A DNA stretch of 62,129 nt from JAPUDQ01 sp964538665 (lineage in GTDB: Bacteria > Patescibacteriota > Saccharimonadia > Saccharimonadales > Saccharimonadaceae). The notes beneath the pieces are model-generated. The model had not been told where the DNA came from, did not search any database, and saw only the letters and a program-made list of their open reading frames with translations. Positions 24,237-32,411 of this stretch are shown piece after piece. A program made the translations under genes and the position numbers. The stretch is from positions 1 to 62,129 of the forward strand of contig CAZIEB010000002.1 in NCBI GenBank assembly GCA_964538665.1. Direction: 5' to 3'. Each line of letters opens with the position of its first letter. Position 1 is the stretch's first letter.

Positions 24237-24572
24237 ATGGCAGAAGCCATGACTGAAGCGGTACCCGCGCACACGCCCACTCCTGCCAAGATGGAGTACA
24301 AGTTCGTCCTGACCGGGCCCCGCATTGGTTTCACGGTGCCGACCCAGTCGACGGTCACCTACTTTCTCCGTACCGGCGATGGGTTCACCCCAGAGGGTTC
24401 GGCGCGTCTGATCGGCGAGATTAGGGAGCACCTGAGTGATTCCTTGGGCTATATCGGTGAGTCGCCCTGGGGGCCAGGGCTCCAAATCTCTCGCACGTTC
24501 GACTCGATCGAGAAGTTCCAGGGAGCCTGCGCAGCGGTTGCGGCGTTCGTTAGCCTCACCGGTCAACGCTGA
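24237..24572 (+). CDS. Orphan GC-rich protein (111 aa) upstream of hammerhead ribozyme
   Basis: 111 residues, soluble. The first 18 residues are Ala/Pro/Thr-rich, then a compact alpha/beta sequence (EYKFVLTGPRIGFTVPTQST, later ISRTFDSIEKFQGACAAVAA). No family recognised. GAGAGGAA precedes the ATG. Codon use is GC-rich compared with der and rluB. Its transcript has a strong promoter, hairpin leader, a 17-bp perfect hairpin right after the stop (24581-24620) and then a complete hammerhead ribozyme (24638-24698). The message should therefore cut itself about 75 nt after the stop codon. Confidence 0.75.
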   Translation: MAEAMTEAVPAHTPTPAKMEYKFVLTGPRIGFTVPTQSTVTYFLRTGDGFTPEGSARLIGEIREHLSDSLGYIGESPWGPGLQISRTFDSIEKFQGACAAVAAFVSLTGQR

Positions 24573-24580
24573 GAACTCAT

Positions 24581-24620
24581 CTTGGGGCGCCGAACGGGAC
24601 TGACCGTTCGGCGCCCCAAG
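24581..24620 (+). terminator. 17-bp perfect hairpin without T-run
   Basis: 24581-24597 and 24604-24620 are perfectly complementary (CTTGGGGCGCCGAACGG and its complement) around GACTGA. No U-tract follows, so it is more likely a 3'-end protecting structure than an intrinsic terminator. After hammerhead cleavage it would sit 25 nt from the new 3' end. Confidence 0.7.
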
Positions 24621-24637
24621 CGCTTACATTCCTCTCT

Positions 24638-24698
24638 ATCTATTCCATATCTTCCTACATGTGCTGATGAGTCCTGTTACACGAGGACGAAAATAGAT
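24638..24698 (+). ncRNA. Hammerhead ribozyme (type III, open stem III)
   Basis: All conserved parts are present. Stem III ATCTATT (24638-24644) pairs perfectly with AATAGAT (24692-24698), including the A15.1-U16.1 pair. C24645 is nucleotide 17, so cleavage falls between 24645 and 24646. Stem I is CATAT (24646-24650) with ATGTG (24659-24663), loop of 8 nt. Core CTGATGA is 24664-24670. Stem II is GTCCT (24671-24675) with AGGAC (24684-24688), loop of 8 nt. GAA plus A15.1 is 24689-24692. The unit ends exactly at the stop codon of the convergent rluB gene. Confidence 0.92.
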
Positions 24699-25369
24699 TA
24701 TTTTGAGATAATTTTAGACTTGCCTGGCGCAAGGTTGCTGAGAGTATAAGCGCCAAAGTGTGTGCGGTGCAGTGCCGTGACGGTATAGCCGAGACTGTCG
24801 AATGTCCTTCTAATCTGCCTGTTGCGGCCTTCGTGCATGGTCACTTGCCACTGTGTTGCGGTATCGTTGAGTTTTTGGAGCTGCAACTTGCTAGGGCCGT
24901 CTTCGAGATGCACTCCGTAATCATTGATCATTTGCTGGTGCAGTGGCGCAAGCGGCTTATCGATGCTAATCTCGTAAACTTTTGTCTTGTAAAACCTGGG
25001 GTGTGTCATTTGGTGCGCAAAGTCACCGTCGTCTGTTAGTACTATTAGCCCCGAGCTGTCTTTGTCGAGACGCCCAACCGGTTTGAGGTGATGCAGTTCT
25101 TTTGGAAGCAGGGCATAAATAGTCGCGTTGTCACCCTGTGCGCGACGAGAGCATACATAGCCGACGGGCTTGTGGAGTGCGATGTAGGCGTAGGCCTGTG
25201 ACGCTGATACGACTGTACCATCGAGCGTAATCGTATCTTCAGGCTCAATCTGCGTTCCTAGCGACGCGGCAGCACCATTGACGTGTACTCGACCTTGTTC
25301 GATAGCTTCGTCCGCTTGGCGTCGCGATATGCCGGCATTGTGCGCCAAATATTTGTTGAGTCGGGTCAT
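24698..25369 (-). CDS. rluB: Pseudouridine synthase, RluB/RsuA family
   Basis: 223 residues. N-terminal S4 RNA-binding domain (residues 1-60, TRLNKYLAHNAGISRRQADE) and a catalytic domain with GRLDKDSSGLIVLT (catalytic Asp) and EGRNRQIRR. It makes a pseudouridine in 23S (RluB) or 16S (RsuA) rRNA; RluB is the more usual in Gram-positives and CPR but sequence alone does not settle it. TATACT lies 7 nt upstream of the ATG (25382-25377), so leaderless. Its stop codon abuts the hammerhead ribozyme on the opposite strand. Confidence 0.93.
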   Translation of the reverse strand: MTRLNKYLAHNAGISRRQADEAIEQGRVHVNGAAASLGTQIEPEDTITLDGTVVSASQAYAYIALHKPVGYVCSRRAQGDNATIYALLPKELHHLKPVGRLDKDSSGLIVLTDDGDFAHQMTHPRFYKTKVYEISIDKPLAPLHQQMINDYGVHLEDGPSKLQLQKLNDTATQWQVTMHEGRNRQIRRTFDSLGYTVTALHRTHFGAYTLSNLAPGKSKIISK

Positions 25370-25411
25370 ACAGCTAAGTATACCTCAGGACTACCTATCT
25401 GAGGTCGGTTG

Positions 25412-26692
25412 TTATTGCTGTTGGGTAGGAGCGGGATGTAGTGTAGGTGTCGATTCTTGTGACGGTGGCGTGGGGGCTGTAGGGGTTTGTGCAGCTGGTT
25501 GCTGGGCCTGCTCTTGGGCTCCATCAAGTCCTGAAATCATACCGGAGGCTTCTACATCGATAGACGGAAGCGCCGTATCATCTTGCTGAGTGGGTAGTGC
25601 ATCGGTCTGTGGGGCCTGTGGCGCAGCGGGCTGTGCTGTTGCTGACTCATTAGCGGGTGGAGTTGGAGAAGGTACAGTCGATGGACTTGGTGTAGGTTGT
25701 GCTACTGGGCTCAAATTCGTAGGAGTCGATAGTGCAATCGGAAGGCTCGCTGCCGCCGGATCTGTCGCTGCTGAATTGTCGCCTTCGCTCTGAGGACGAG
25801 CAGTCAGTCCGCTGTCGGCCGGGATAGACGAGAGCATAGCCACATCAGCCTGTGCTGGCGGTGTTCGTGTCGTATCTTGCGTGTCTGTCGATGCGCCTGC
25901 GTCAGTAGTTGTAGATGGTGCATATGCCGAAAACGCAGTATCGTATGTTTGCGGTGCTCCTTCGGAAGAAAATGTATTGATTTGCTCGTTGATCTCATTT
26001 TTGGTCTGGTCGCTACTGACGACTTTTGGGGTGTTATCGAGATCAAGCCCGGCTTCTTTGGCGATTTCTTTGTCGAGAAGTTCGCTGAGGTTGACGCCGA
26101 CAGTGGGATCGTTGATAGGTGTAATAATTTTGGGTCGTGATTGTGCTGATCGAGGTGCGTTGCCCGAGGACTCTGGCGCTGGGGGCTGTACACCACCCAG
26201 CACTGGAAGCGGTGATGATCCGGCCATATCCATCGCTGTTTGACCAGCCGGTTGGGCTTGCGCTGGCGGTTGGAGGTACGAACTCGGCGACGTCTCGGTC
26301 GGTGCTCCATGCGGCGGCATCGCTTGGCCTTCGAGAACCTCGGCGACAACATGCACGACATCTTCAATGCCTACTTGTGATTTGACGAGATATCTATCTG
26401 CACCGAGCTGTTCGCCCCGCTGTCTTTGGTCTTCGGAGCTGAGCGCTGTCATCATAATAACCTTGATGTTCTTGGTCTCGGTCGTCGAACGCAAGATATC
26501 TAGCAAATCAAATCCGCTGATCTTTGGCATCATCACATCGCTAATGATGAGATGAGGCCGCTCCTTGATTGCCATCGCCAAGGCTTCTTCGCCGTCCCCG
26601 GCAGACACGATGTCATAGCCTTCTGCGAGCAATCGGACGCCATAAATTTCTCGCAAGCTTTTGTCGTCTTCGACAAGCATGATTTTTGTCAT
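25412..26692 (-). CDS. Response regulator with long disordered tail
   Basis: About 426 residues from the ATG at 26692 (MTKIMLVEDD, the REC start). The receiver domain (1-120) has the acidic pair, the phospho-acceptor Asp in LIISDVMMP and the conserved Lys in YLVKSQ. There is no DNA-binding domain. The remaining 300 residues are Pro/Ala/Gln/Thr/Ser-rich and presumably disordered, with one structured-looking patch (VNLSELLDKEIAKEAGLDLD). It lies downstream of a histidine kinase gene on the same strand, which is probably its partner. The output may be protein-protein rather than transcriptional. Confidence 0.9.
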   Translation of the reverse strand: MTKIMLVEDDKSLREIYGVRLLAEGYDIVSAGDGEEALAMAIKERPHLIISDVMMPKISGFDLLDILRSTTETKNIKVIMMTALSSEDQRQRGEQLGADRYLVKSQVGIEDVVHVVAEVLEGQAMPPHGAPTETSPSSYLQPPAQAQPAGQTAMDMAGSSPLPVLGGVQPPAPESSGNAPRSAQSRPKIITPINDPTVGVNLSELLDKEIAKEAGLDLDNTPKVVSSDQTKNEINEQINTFSSEGAPQTYDTAFSAYAPSTTTDAGASTDTQDTTRTPPAQADVAMLSSIPADSGLTARPQSEGDNSAATDPAAASLPIALSTPTNLSPVAQPTPSPSTVPSPTPPANESATAQPAAPQAPQTDALPTQQDDTALPSIDVEASGMISGLDGAQEQAQQPAAQTPTAPTPPSQESTPTLHPAPTQQQ

Positions 26693-26784
26693 ATTACGTA
26701 CTACTATACCTATTCGTTCCAAAAAAATCTATAGCGGTTATGCTGTTATTCTGCGACCGCAGCTCTGATATCATGACGACGATG

Positions 26785-28410
26785 CTATCGCTGTTGACTT
26801 ACTAGTTGGTGTGCCTTGGTAGTATCGAGGCGTGGAAGTTCGACAAAAAACATACTGCCTTTGCCGTATTCACTCTCTACCCAGATACGTCCCTCCATGG
26901 CCTCGACCAACCTACGACAGAGGTAGAGCCCTAGTCCGGTTCCGCCAATCTCTCGTGTGTCTGTCGTATCTACGCGATAAAACTTTTGGAATAGGTGAGG
27001 AATATCTTCGGGTGGAATACCGATACCTGTATCGACGATACTGACGACAACTCGTGATTCGTCACCAGTGATATTGATAGTGACTTTTCCACCAGCTTTT
27101 GTATATTTGATACCGTTTTCTATTAAGTTTGAGAGTACTTCGCGGTAGTGATTTTGGTCGGCATTGACATAGTACGCTGGTATCACTTGTGTGACGGTAC
27201 TTCCTTGGGCATCTGGGGCAAATTCGAGGGCAATTTGGTTGGTTTGGGCGGTCGGGGTCAACGTGCTGATAACGTTGCGGACAAACGTAGCAACTTCTAT
27301 TGGTACGGGGTTGCTATTGAGGCGTCCGTCTTCGGCCTTGGTGACATCGAGGAGGTCTTGAAACAATTGACCGAGATGCTTGGCCGACTCGTGGGCCTTG
27401 AGGAGATAAGCACGGGCCTTGTCGTCGACTGTCGCGGTCGATGGATTGAGCGCGAGGGCGATATAGCCTTCGATTGCTGCGACTGGGGTGCGCATTTCGT
27501 GGCTTGCGGTGCTTACAAATTCGGCTTTTTGACGGTTTTCGGCAACATCGCTTGTAATGTCACGAAACACTATAATCGCACCGGATCCCGTTTGCCCGAC
27601 TGGCGACACCAGTAGTGAAATAAACATTTTTTTACCGGTACTCGTCACCAGCGTGAGGTCGTTTCGTGTCACGGAGGTGTTTGACTGTAATACTTGCTGT
27701 ATCGGGTTTGTCTCGTCGCTCAGAGGCTTGTCTTTGTCATCGACAAGTCGAAATACCGACCGATAATCGAGCTCTATGGCATCTTGTTTGCCCCACCCCA
27801 TGATATTTTGGGCGGCTGGGTTGATGAGCTGGATTGTGCCGTTATTGTTGATGGCGATGACGCCGTCGGCGATTGCATTGATGACGATTTCTGACTTGTT
27901 TGCAACTTGCGATAGCTCTTTGGCGAGATCGCTGTAGGCTTTGTCTGAACGGAGTTCGGCGACACCTTGCTTGCGCCAGATGATGACGCTAATGATGAGT
28001 GGGACGAGAAACGTAAAAACCGCTGCACCGAGGTTCATCGATCCAGCAGGCTGTGTTGATACGATATACGTGACATAGGTCGAATTCACGACGCTGATAA
28101 ACAATACTCCAGGCACGCCATAGAGTCCCGCAAACACGGTGAGCAACATCCAAAGCAAGAGGAATGGTGACTGGTTGTGCCCGGTGGTGATAATGAGGAC
28201 GCTGATAGTCGCGCACATCAGGAGGTAGCTGGTGATAGAAGTCCACGGCGCAACGTGTCGTCCGCCCCAGATATAGAGCGGAATACTGACGACCAACGTC
28301 ACGAGCGCCAGGATGCCCGTCAGTGGCGTGAGCATGATAGTTGCGATGTCCCAGTCGTGACGAATCTGACCTACTGCCCAGAGTACACTAATCGCAAAAG
28401 ACACCACCAA
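26785..28410 (-). CDS. Membrane histidine kinase with PAS domain
   Basis: 541 residues: about five to six membrane helices in the first 165 residues, a PAS domain (about 185-300, IADGVIAINNNGTIQLINPAA), HisKA with the phospho-accepting His in STASHEMRTP (about 325) and a HATPase_c domain (NLIENGIKYTK, DTGIGIPPEDIPHLFQKF, GGTGLGLYLCR). Start is uncertain: the ORF begins at TTG 28410, with GTG codons at 28407 and 28404. No extracellular sensor domain is present, so it may sense the membrane state or cytoplasmic PAS ligand. Kinase of the downstream response regulator. Confidence 0.93.
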   Translation of the reverse strand: MVVSFAISVLWAVGQIRHDWDIATIMLTPLTGILALVTLVVSIPLYIWGGRHVAPWTSITSYLLMCATISVLIITTGHNQSPFLLLWMLLTVFAGLYGVPGVLFISVVNSTYVTYIVSTQPAGSMNLGAAVFTFLVPLIISVIIWRKQGVAELRSDKAYSDLAKELSQVANKSEIVINAIADGVIAINNNGTIQLINPAAQNIMGWGKQDAIELDYRSVFRLVDDKDKPLSDETNPIQQVLQSNTSVTRNDLTLVTSTGKKMFISLLVSPVGQTGSGAIIVFRDITSDVAENRQKAEFVSTASHEMRTPVAAIEGYIALALNPSTATVDDKARAYLLKAHESAKHLGQLFQDLLDVTKAEDGRLNSNPVPIEVATFVRNVISTLTPTAQTNQIALEFAPDAQGSTVTQVIPAYYVNADQNHYREVLSNLIENGIKYTKAGGKVTINITGDESRVVVSIVDTGIGIPPEDIPHLFQKFYRVDTTDTREIGGTGLGLYLCRRLVEAMEGRIWVESEYGKGSMFFVELPRLDTTKAHQLVSQQR

Positions 28411-28534
28411 GACAATCTCAGTGACACGTCTATACCATACAAAAGTTGTCGTCGCTGGAGTTATAGCGCCCTACCCATTTATGCTTATGATTCAATTGTA
28501 GTCTGACAGTGGCGGATAGTAAAGAGATGCGGCG

Positions 28535-29896
28535 TTATCGCTCGCGTGATTCGACAAACGTATATGCTTCGCCTGTCGCGCCGCCGCGGCCGGTTCGGCC
28601 GATACGGTGCACATAGTCGTCGTAGGTGTGAGGCTGGTCAAAGTTGATGACGTGACTGACATTTGGAATATCAAGCCCACGAGCGGCGACATCGGTTGCG
28701 ACAAGGACTTTGACGGTGTTGTCTTTGAACTTGTCGAGCGCACGTTGGCGTTGCGGCTGTGATTTGTTGCCGTGGATTGCTTCGGCGCTGTGACCGGATT
28801 TGTTGAGGGTGTCAGCGAGTCGTTGGACGCCGTATTTGGTTTCGCCAAACACCAAGACTTTTTCGAAGGCTTCGTTGCTGAGCATATCGGTCAAAATTTC
28901 AATCTTGTGCGTCTTGTCTCGGGCCGTCACCACGTCTTGGTAGACGTGATCGCTCGTCACGCCGCGCACGACGCTGATGGTGATCGGGTCGCGCATCATC
29001 TCCTGGATAAGCAGGCCAATGACAGGTGTCATGGTTGCGCTAAAGAATAGGTTTTGGCGCTGAGGAGGCACGTGACTAATAATTTGCTTGATATCAGGCA
29101 AAAAGCCCATGTCGCACATACGGTCCGCCTCGTCGAGGACGAGTGTGTGGACGCGCTGTAGGTTGAGCACTCGTTGACCGATGAGATCCTTGAGGCGCCC
29201 CGGGGTGCCGATGACCACATGAGGACGGCGTTTGAGGCTGTGGATTTGACGATTGATATTCATGCCGCCAACACAGACCGAGCTATAGAGCCGGAGGTCT
29301 TTGGCAAACAGACGAAATTCATCATCGATCTGAGTCGCAAGTTCACGTGTAGGGGTGATGACGAGTACCGATAGCGGCTCTGGTGTATCCATCAGCTTTT
29401 GGATGGCCGGTATCAAAAACGCCGCGGTCTTACCTGTCCCAGTATTTGCGAGGCCGATCACGTCTTTCCCCTCGAGCATCGGCATGATGGCTTGGTCCTG
29501 TATCGCGCTTGGTTGGCTATAGCCCCGAGCGGCGATATTGGCTTGCAGCTTGTGATTGAGTGGAAAATCAGTAAACACATGTTTTGATTCGTAGACCACT
29601 TGGACTTCGTCGCGGGTTGATTTGTTGATGAATTTGCTGGGGTGGATATATTGACCTCGCGATGCCTTGTTGCGTTGTGGTCGAGGACTGCCGCTACGTT
29701 GACGGTTGTTGAACTGCGAGGGTTTTTGGCGCGGTTGTCGACTGCCCGACGGCGCCTTTGCGGCATCATCACCGAGTGCCGACATGAGTCGGTCTTCGGG
29801 GGTAACGCGTCGTTTGAAATTCGGGGATCGTTTGGCCCCGTTGCGTGAGCGCGAAGCGCCCTGCCCGCCTTGCGGGCGTCGTGAATTAGAATACAT
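28535..29896 (-). CDS. DEAD-box RNA helicase
   Basis: About 453 residues from the ATG at 29896; the longer ORF from 30010 is leader sequence. The N-terminal 85 residues are basic, Arg/Gly/Ser-rich and disordered. Helicase motifs in order: Q motif QPSAIQDQAI, I ANTGTGKT, Ia PTRELA, Ib TPGR, II DEAD, III SAT, V ARGLDIP and VI HRIGRTGR. It probably remodels rRNA or mRNA, as cold-shock helicases do. The promoter lies 100 nt upstream, giving a long 5' leader, unlike most genes here. Confidence 0.94.
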   Translation of the reverse strand: MYSNSRRPQGGQGASRSRNGAKRSPNFKRRVTPEDRLMSALGDDAAKAPSGSRQPRQKPSQFNNRQRSGSPRPQRNKASRGQYIHPSKFINKSTRDEVQVVYESKHVFTDFPLNHKLQANIAARGYSQPSAIQDQAIMPMLEGKDVIGLANTGTGKTAAFLIPAIQKLMDTPEPLSVLVITPTRELATQIDDEFRLFAKDLRLYSSVCVGGMNINRQIHSLKRRPHVVIGTPGRLKDLIGQRVLNLQRVHTLVLDEADRMCDMGFLPDIKQIISHVPPQRQNLFFSATMTPVIGLLIQEMMRDPITISVVRGVTSDHVYQDVVTARDKTHKIEILTDMLSNEAFEKVLVFGETKYGVQRLADTLNKSGHSAEAIHGNKSQPQRQRALDKFKDNTVKVLVATDVAARGLDIPNVSHVINFDQPHTYDDYVHRIGRTGRGGATGEAYTFVESRER

Positions 29897-30000
29897 ACAA
29901 TGATTACTTTCTTTTTTAGATTTGTATGGATCGGCGCAGCTGATGCTGTCCTGTCTAACACAAATAGCGAACCTGGTCGATATCCATACTAGATACTCTA

Positions 30001-30029
30001 AGTATAGCACAAGTAGAATAATTTTGCAA
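30001..30029 (-). promoter_or_regulatory. Promoter of the DEAD-box helicase gene
   Basis: On the - strand TTGCAA (30029-30024), 17 nt, TATACT (30006-30001), with TGC before the -10. The 5' leader of about 100 nt (29897 to about 29995) would allow post-transcriptional control, as for cold-shock genes. Confidence 0.8.
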
Positions 30030-30061
30030 TAGATACGATACTGATTGGCTCTACCCCGCGC

Positions 30062-30502
30062 CTACCACTGCTTGGCGGCGCGCATACGTAAAATGGCGAT
30101 GACGAGTAGCGGTATGGCTACGATGAGCGGAAATGTCATGTAGAGCACCGAGATGAGGTATGGGTCGCCAAACGTACCGTCAGGGAGTGGATACGGTAGA
30201 GTCATAAAGATCGTGCCGATACCGTAGGTGGCATACATAATCACCGTTGTCATGACGGTGATATCGAAGACGTTATTGACGTTCATCGTGCGATCTTTTT
30301 TGGAAACATACAGTATCGCCACCACGAGCATCATAAATAAGATGCCAATAAACCACGTGACGTGCGCGCTGAGATTCGGATTGTCGGGGTACTGCATAGC
30401 GACAAAGTAGATACTTTGTGCGATATTTGCGACAAACGCAAATAGCGCCGAGCCTATAAAGAGTTTTTTGAGTATATCCGACTGACGAGTTGCATTGGGC
30501 AT
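30062..30502 (-). CDS. Four-helix membrane protein (146 aa)
   Basis: About 146 residues with four predicted membrane helices and short loops. No family recognised. ATG at 30502 is preferred: GGAG lies 6 nt in front of it, while the ATG at 30514 has none. It follows a membrane protein of the same size (30517-30942) on the same strand almost without a gap. Both share an MP(N/R) start and four-helix layout, so an ancient duplication or a heteromeric pair is possible. Confidence 0.75.
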   Translation of the reverse strand: MPNATRQSDILKKLFIGSALFAFVANIAQSIYFVAMQYPDNPNLSAHVTWFIGILFMMLVVAILYVSKKDRTMNVNNVFDITVMTTVIMYATYGIGTIFMTLPYPLPDGTFGDPYLISVLYMTFPLIVAIPLLVIAILRMRAAKQW

Positions 30503-30516
30503 TAGTAGCTCCATGG

Positions 30517-30942
30517 TTATTTTTTAGGTTTTTTCTGGAGATTGATCAATATAAATGCGGTACAGGCAAACGCCAAGTACCATGAGCCGATATATAGCCA
30601 CTGCTCCGGGTATTGGACGATAATTGCACTGATTCGCCAGAGTGCGCTCGCCAGAAGCGCGGTCATTGTCGTGATGAGCAGCGCCAAGAATAATCGTTGT
30701 CTCAATGGATGGCTCAACATAATCCACGATGAGGCAAATACGGCCGCCATAGGCAAACTGTTGATGATGTAGGGTTCGATGTATGCCCACAAACCTTGAT
30801 TGAGCGCCGGGCTATAGGTCAGTGCAACGAAGATAGTGGTTGCGATTTGGGCAACTATATACAAGGCTATGATCGCGATAAATCCATCCATGACAAATGA
30901 TGGTATAGCGAGGGGTTTCGGTGTAGTTGATTTGCGTGGCAT
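30517..30942 (-). CDS. Four-helix membrane protein (141 aa)
   Basis: 141 residues, four predicted membrane helices, basic N-terminus (MPRKSTTPKP) and a Lys-rich C-terminus, so both ends are probably cytoplasmic. Not recognised as a known family. First gene of a two-gene unit with the membrane protein at 30062-30502. An intrinsic terminator of the preceding gene lies upstream at 30981-31007. Confidence 0.75.
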   Translation of the reverse strand: MPRKSTTPKPLAIPSFVMDGFIAIIALYIVAQIATTIFVALTYSPALNQGLWAYIEPYIINSLPMAAVFASSWIMLSHPLRQRLFLALLITTMTALLASALWRISAIIVQYPEQWLYIGSWYLAFACTAFILINLQKKPKK

Positions 30943-30980
30943 ATCGATATAAAGCTTATGCCAATAGTAGCATAGCCATC

Positions 30981-31007
30981 AAAAAACCGCACGGATAGTG
31001 CGTGCGG
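30981..31007 (-). terminator. Intrinsic terminator
   Basis: On the - strand CCGCACG (31007-31001), loop of 7 nt, CGTGCGG (30993-30987), then TTTTTT (30986-30981). It ends the gene at 31027-31272. Confidence 0.92.
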
Positions 31008-31026
31008 CTCCGATAGTGTGCTCGTG

Positions 31027-31272
31027 CTACTGACTGATAGCGACGAGTGTCCAGCGACTGTCCTCGTGGCGTAGCCGGTACTGGGCAGCGCCATCACTCA
31101 TGTCAAATAGCCGAGTGATGTGGCCATTGTTTTTGATGAGAAACCGGATGCCGTCGCCGATAAAGGTCAGTGTTCGACCTTCAAACTCGATTCGTCGTGG
31201 CATTGGTTCAAATTTCCGTCCAAAGCTGACGGCGCTCACCTGCACTGGTTTGTTTATGATTGTTTTTGTCAT
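31027..31272 (-). CDS. Small beta-rich protein (81 aa), DUF6504-like
   Basis: About 81 residues. Pattern of a small beta-barrel: PRRIEFEGRTLTFIGDG, then AAQYRLRHEDSRWTLVAISQ at the end. The YRLR...W.LV ending resembles DUF6504 proteins; that match is from memory and weak. AAGGAGA precedes ATG 31272 at good spacing; GTG 31275 is the alternative. Single gene ended by a strong terminator. Confidence 0.7.
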   Translation of the reverse strand: MTKTIINKPVQVSAVSFGRKFEPMPRRIEFEGRTLTFIGDGIRFLIKNNGHITRLFDMSDGAAQYRLRHEDSRWTLVAISQ

Positions 31273-31275
31273 CAC

Positions 31276-31620
31276 ACTCTCCTTGATAAGATCTTTTAGG
31301 GTTAAAAAAGACTGACATGTGATCCGAAACTGATCTGTCAGTGAACATTGGTGGAGATGGTACTACATGGATAGAGCGTTTGGTGTTCAGGCAAACTGCT
31401 AATAACCGAGGTAGTAAGTGTGAGGGTAGCTATATGTACCCTATTGCGTGTGATAGTTCGAGAGTGGAAACTTGTCCGCTCCTGGCGGATGCGCCAGAAA
31501 ACGTTGGGAGTACTCCCGTAACTACCCTCTAGTATGAATCACCATTAGAACTTTGGGTAGACTTGTTTTTCTGGCAAACCACCGTAGAATATAAGTATTA
31601 CCTAAAAGAGAAAAGACACA
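31276..31620. other. Intergenic region with long inverted repeat (candidate RNA)
   Basis: 345 bases without a gene. GAGGGTAGCTA (31422-31432) and TAACTACCCTC (31519-31529) form an 11-bp stem with one mismatch. Inside lie CTGGCG-GATG-CGCCAG (31484-31499) and the palindrome GGGAGTACTCCC (31506-31517). The fold could be a 6S-like or other small RNA, but no promoter or conserved signature was found. TTGTTT-N16-TAGAAT (31563-31590) is the probable promoter of the next gene. Confidence 0.4.
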
Positions 31621-31848
31621 ATGAACGACGGAACACTATTTGAGCAAATAAAGTCAATATTATCGGGTCGCTATGTGCGCCTCACGCTGATAACGCTACT
31701 GGGGGCGGTACTAATCTACATCGTCGCTTTTGCGCTCTTTATGGCGCTGGATATCAAAGACGGTGTCACGCATGGCATGATGATGGTACTTTCGCTGTTT
31801 GGATCAGGTTGGCTGGTCTACAAATATATCGCTGAGCGCGTCGGCTAG
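31621..31848 (+). CDS. Small two-helix membrane protein (75 aa)
   Basis: 75 residues with two membrane helices (about 20-40 and 48-68) joined by a short polar turn (DIKDGVTHG). No family recognised. Promoter TTGTTT-N16-TAGAAT at 31563-31590 and AAAAGAGAAAAGAC as leader. It ends 4 bp inside the end of yajQ on the other strand. Confidence 0.7.
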   Translation: MNDGTLFEQIKSILSGRYVRLTLITLLGAVLIYIVAFALFMALDIKDGVTHGMMMVLSLFGSGWLVYKYIAERVG

Positions 31849-32339
31849 CGGAAGTTCTGGAAACTGAGCGGAAACGCGAATTCTGTAGACTTGAGTGACT
31901 GCATGACGGCTTGCAATTCGTCTTTTTTGGGGCTTTGTACCCGTACTTCTTGACCTTGAATTTGTGATTTGGCCTTGGGGAAATGTTCACGTATATGCGC
32001 CGTGACTAGTTTGGCCTTGTCTTGGTCGAGCCCTTCGATAAACGGCACTTCTTTGGTGAGCTTGAGATTGCCGGGCGTCGGTTCTTTGTCGAGGTCTAGT
32101 ATCTTGGTGCTCTGACCACGTGCGATGATGGCGCGTCGGATAATATCGAGGATGCTCTCGAGGTGCATATCGTTAGCTGCAGTCACCACCAGTCCGGTCT
32201 TGTCGCCGAGCCACTCAACCGCCGCAGGTGTGCCCTTGAGGTCATACCGATTGCTAATATCTCGCTGGACTTGCTGAAACACATTGTTGATCTCAGCCTT
32301 GTCATATGTTGAAACTATATCAAAACTAAATGTTGCCAT
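31845..32339 (-). CDS. yajQ: YajQ-family nucleotide-binding protein
   Basis: 164 residues from the ATG at 32339, which gives the family start MATFSFDIVSTYDKAEINN. Two ferredoxin-like domains; RYDLKGT and the FPLSFQNFR end are typical. YajQ proteins bind RNA/nucleotides and some bind cyclic di-GMP as transcription co-regulators; GTP and tRNA binding are also reported. TATACC lies 8 nt before the ATG, so probably leaderless. Convergent overlap of 4 bp with the + strand gene. Confidence 0.93.
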   Translation of the reverse strand: MATFSFDIVSTYDKAEINNVFQQVQRDISNRYDLKGTPAAVEWLGDKTGLVVTAANDMHLESILDIIRRAIIARGQSTKILDLDKEPTPGNLKLTKEVPFIEGLDQDKAKLVTAHIREHFPKAKSQIQGQEVRVQSPKKDELQAVMQSLKSTEFAFPLSFQNFR

Positions 32340-32411
32340 ATAGTTATGGTATACGCTGGCTGACAAATAGTAAATGATTGGTGATATCATAAGTCTATAA
32401 ATAGGAGGCGT

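Noticed and set aside
26723..26784. Extra gene between the kinase and its regulator
   Set aside because: Only 62-92 bp with no open frame of note.
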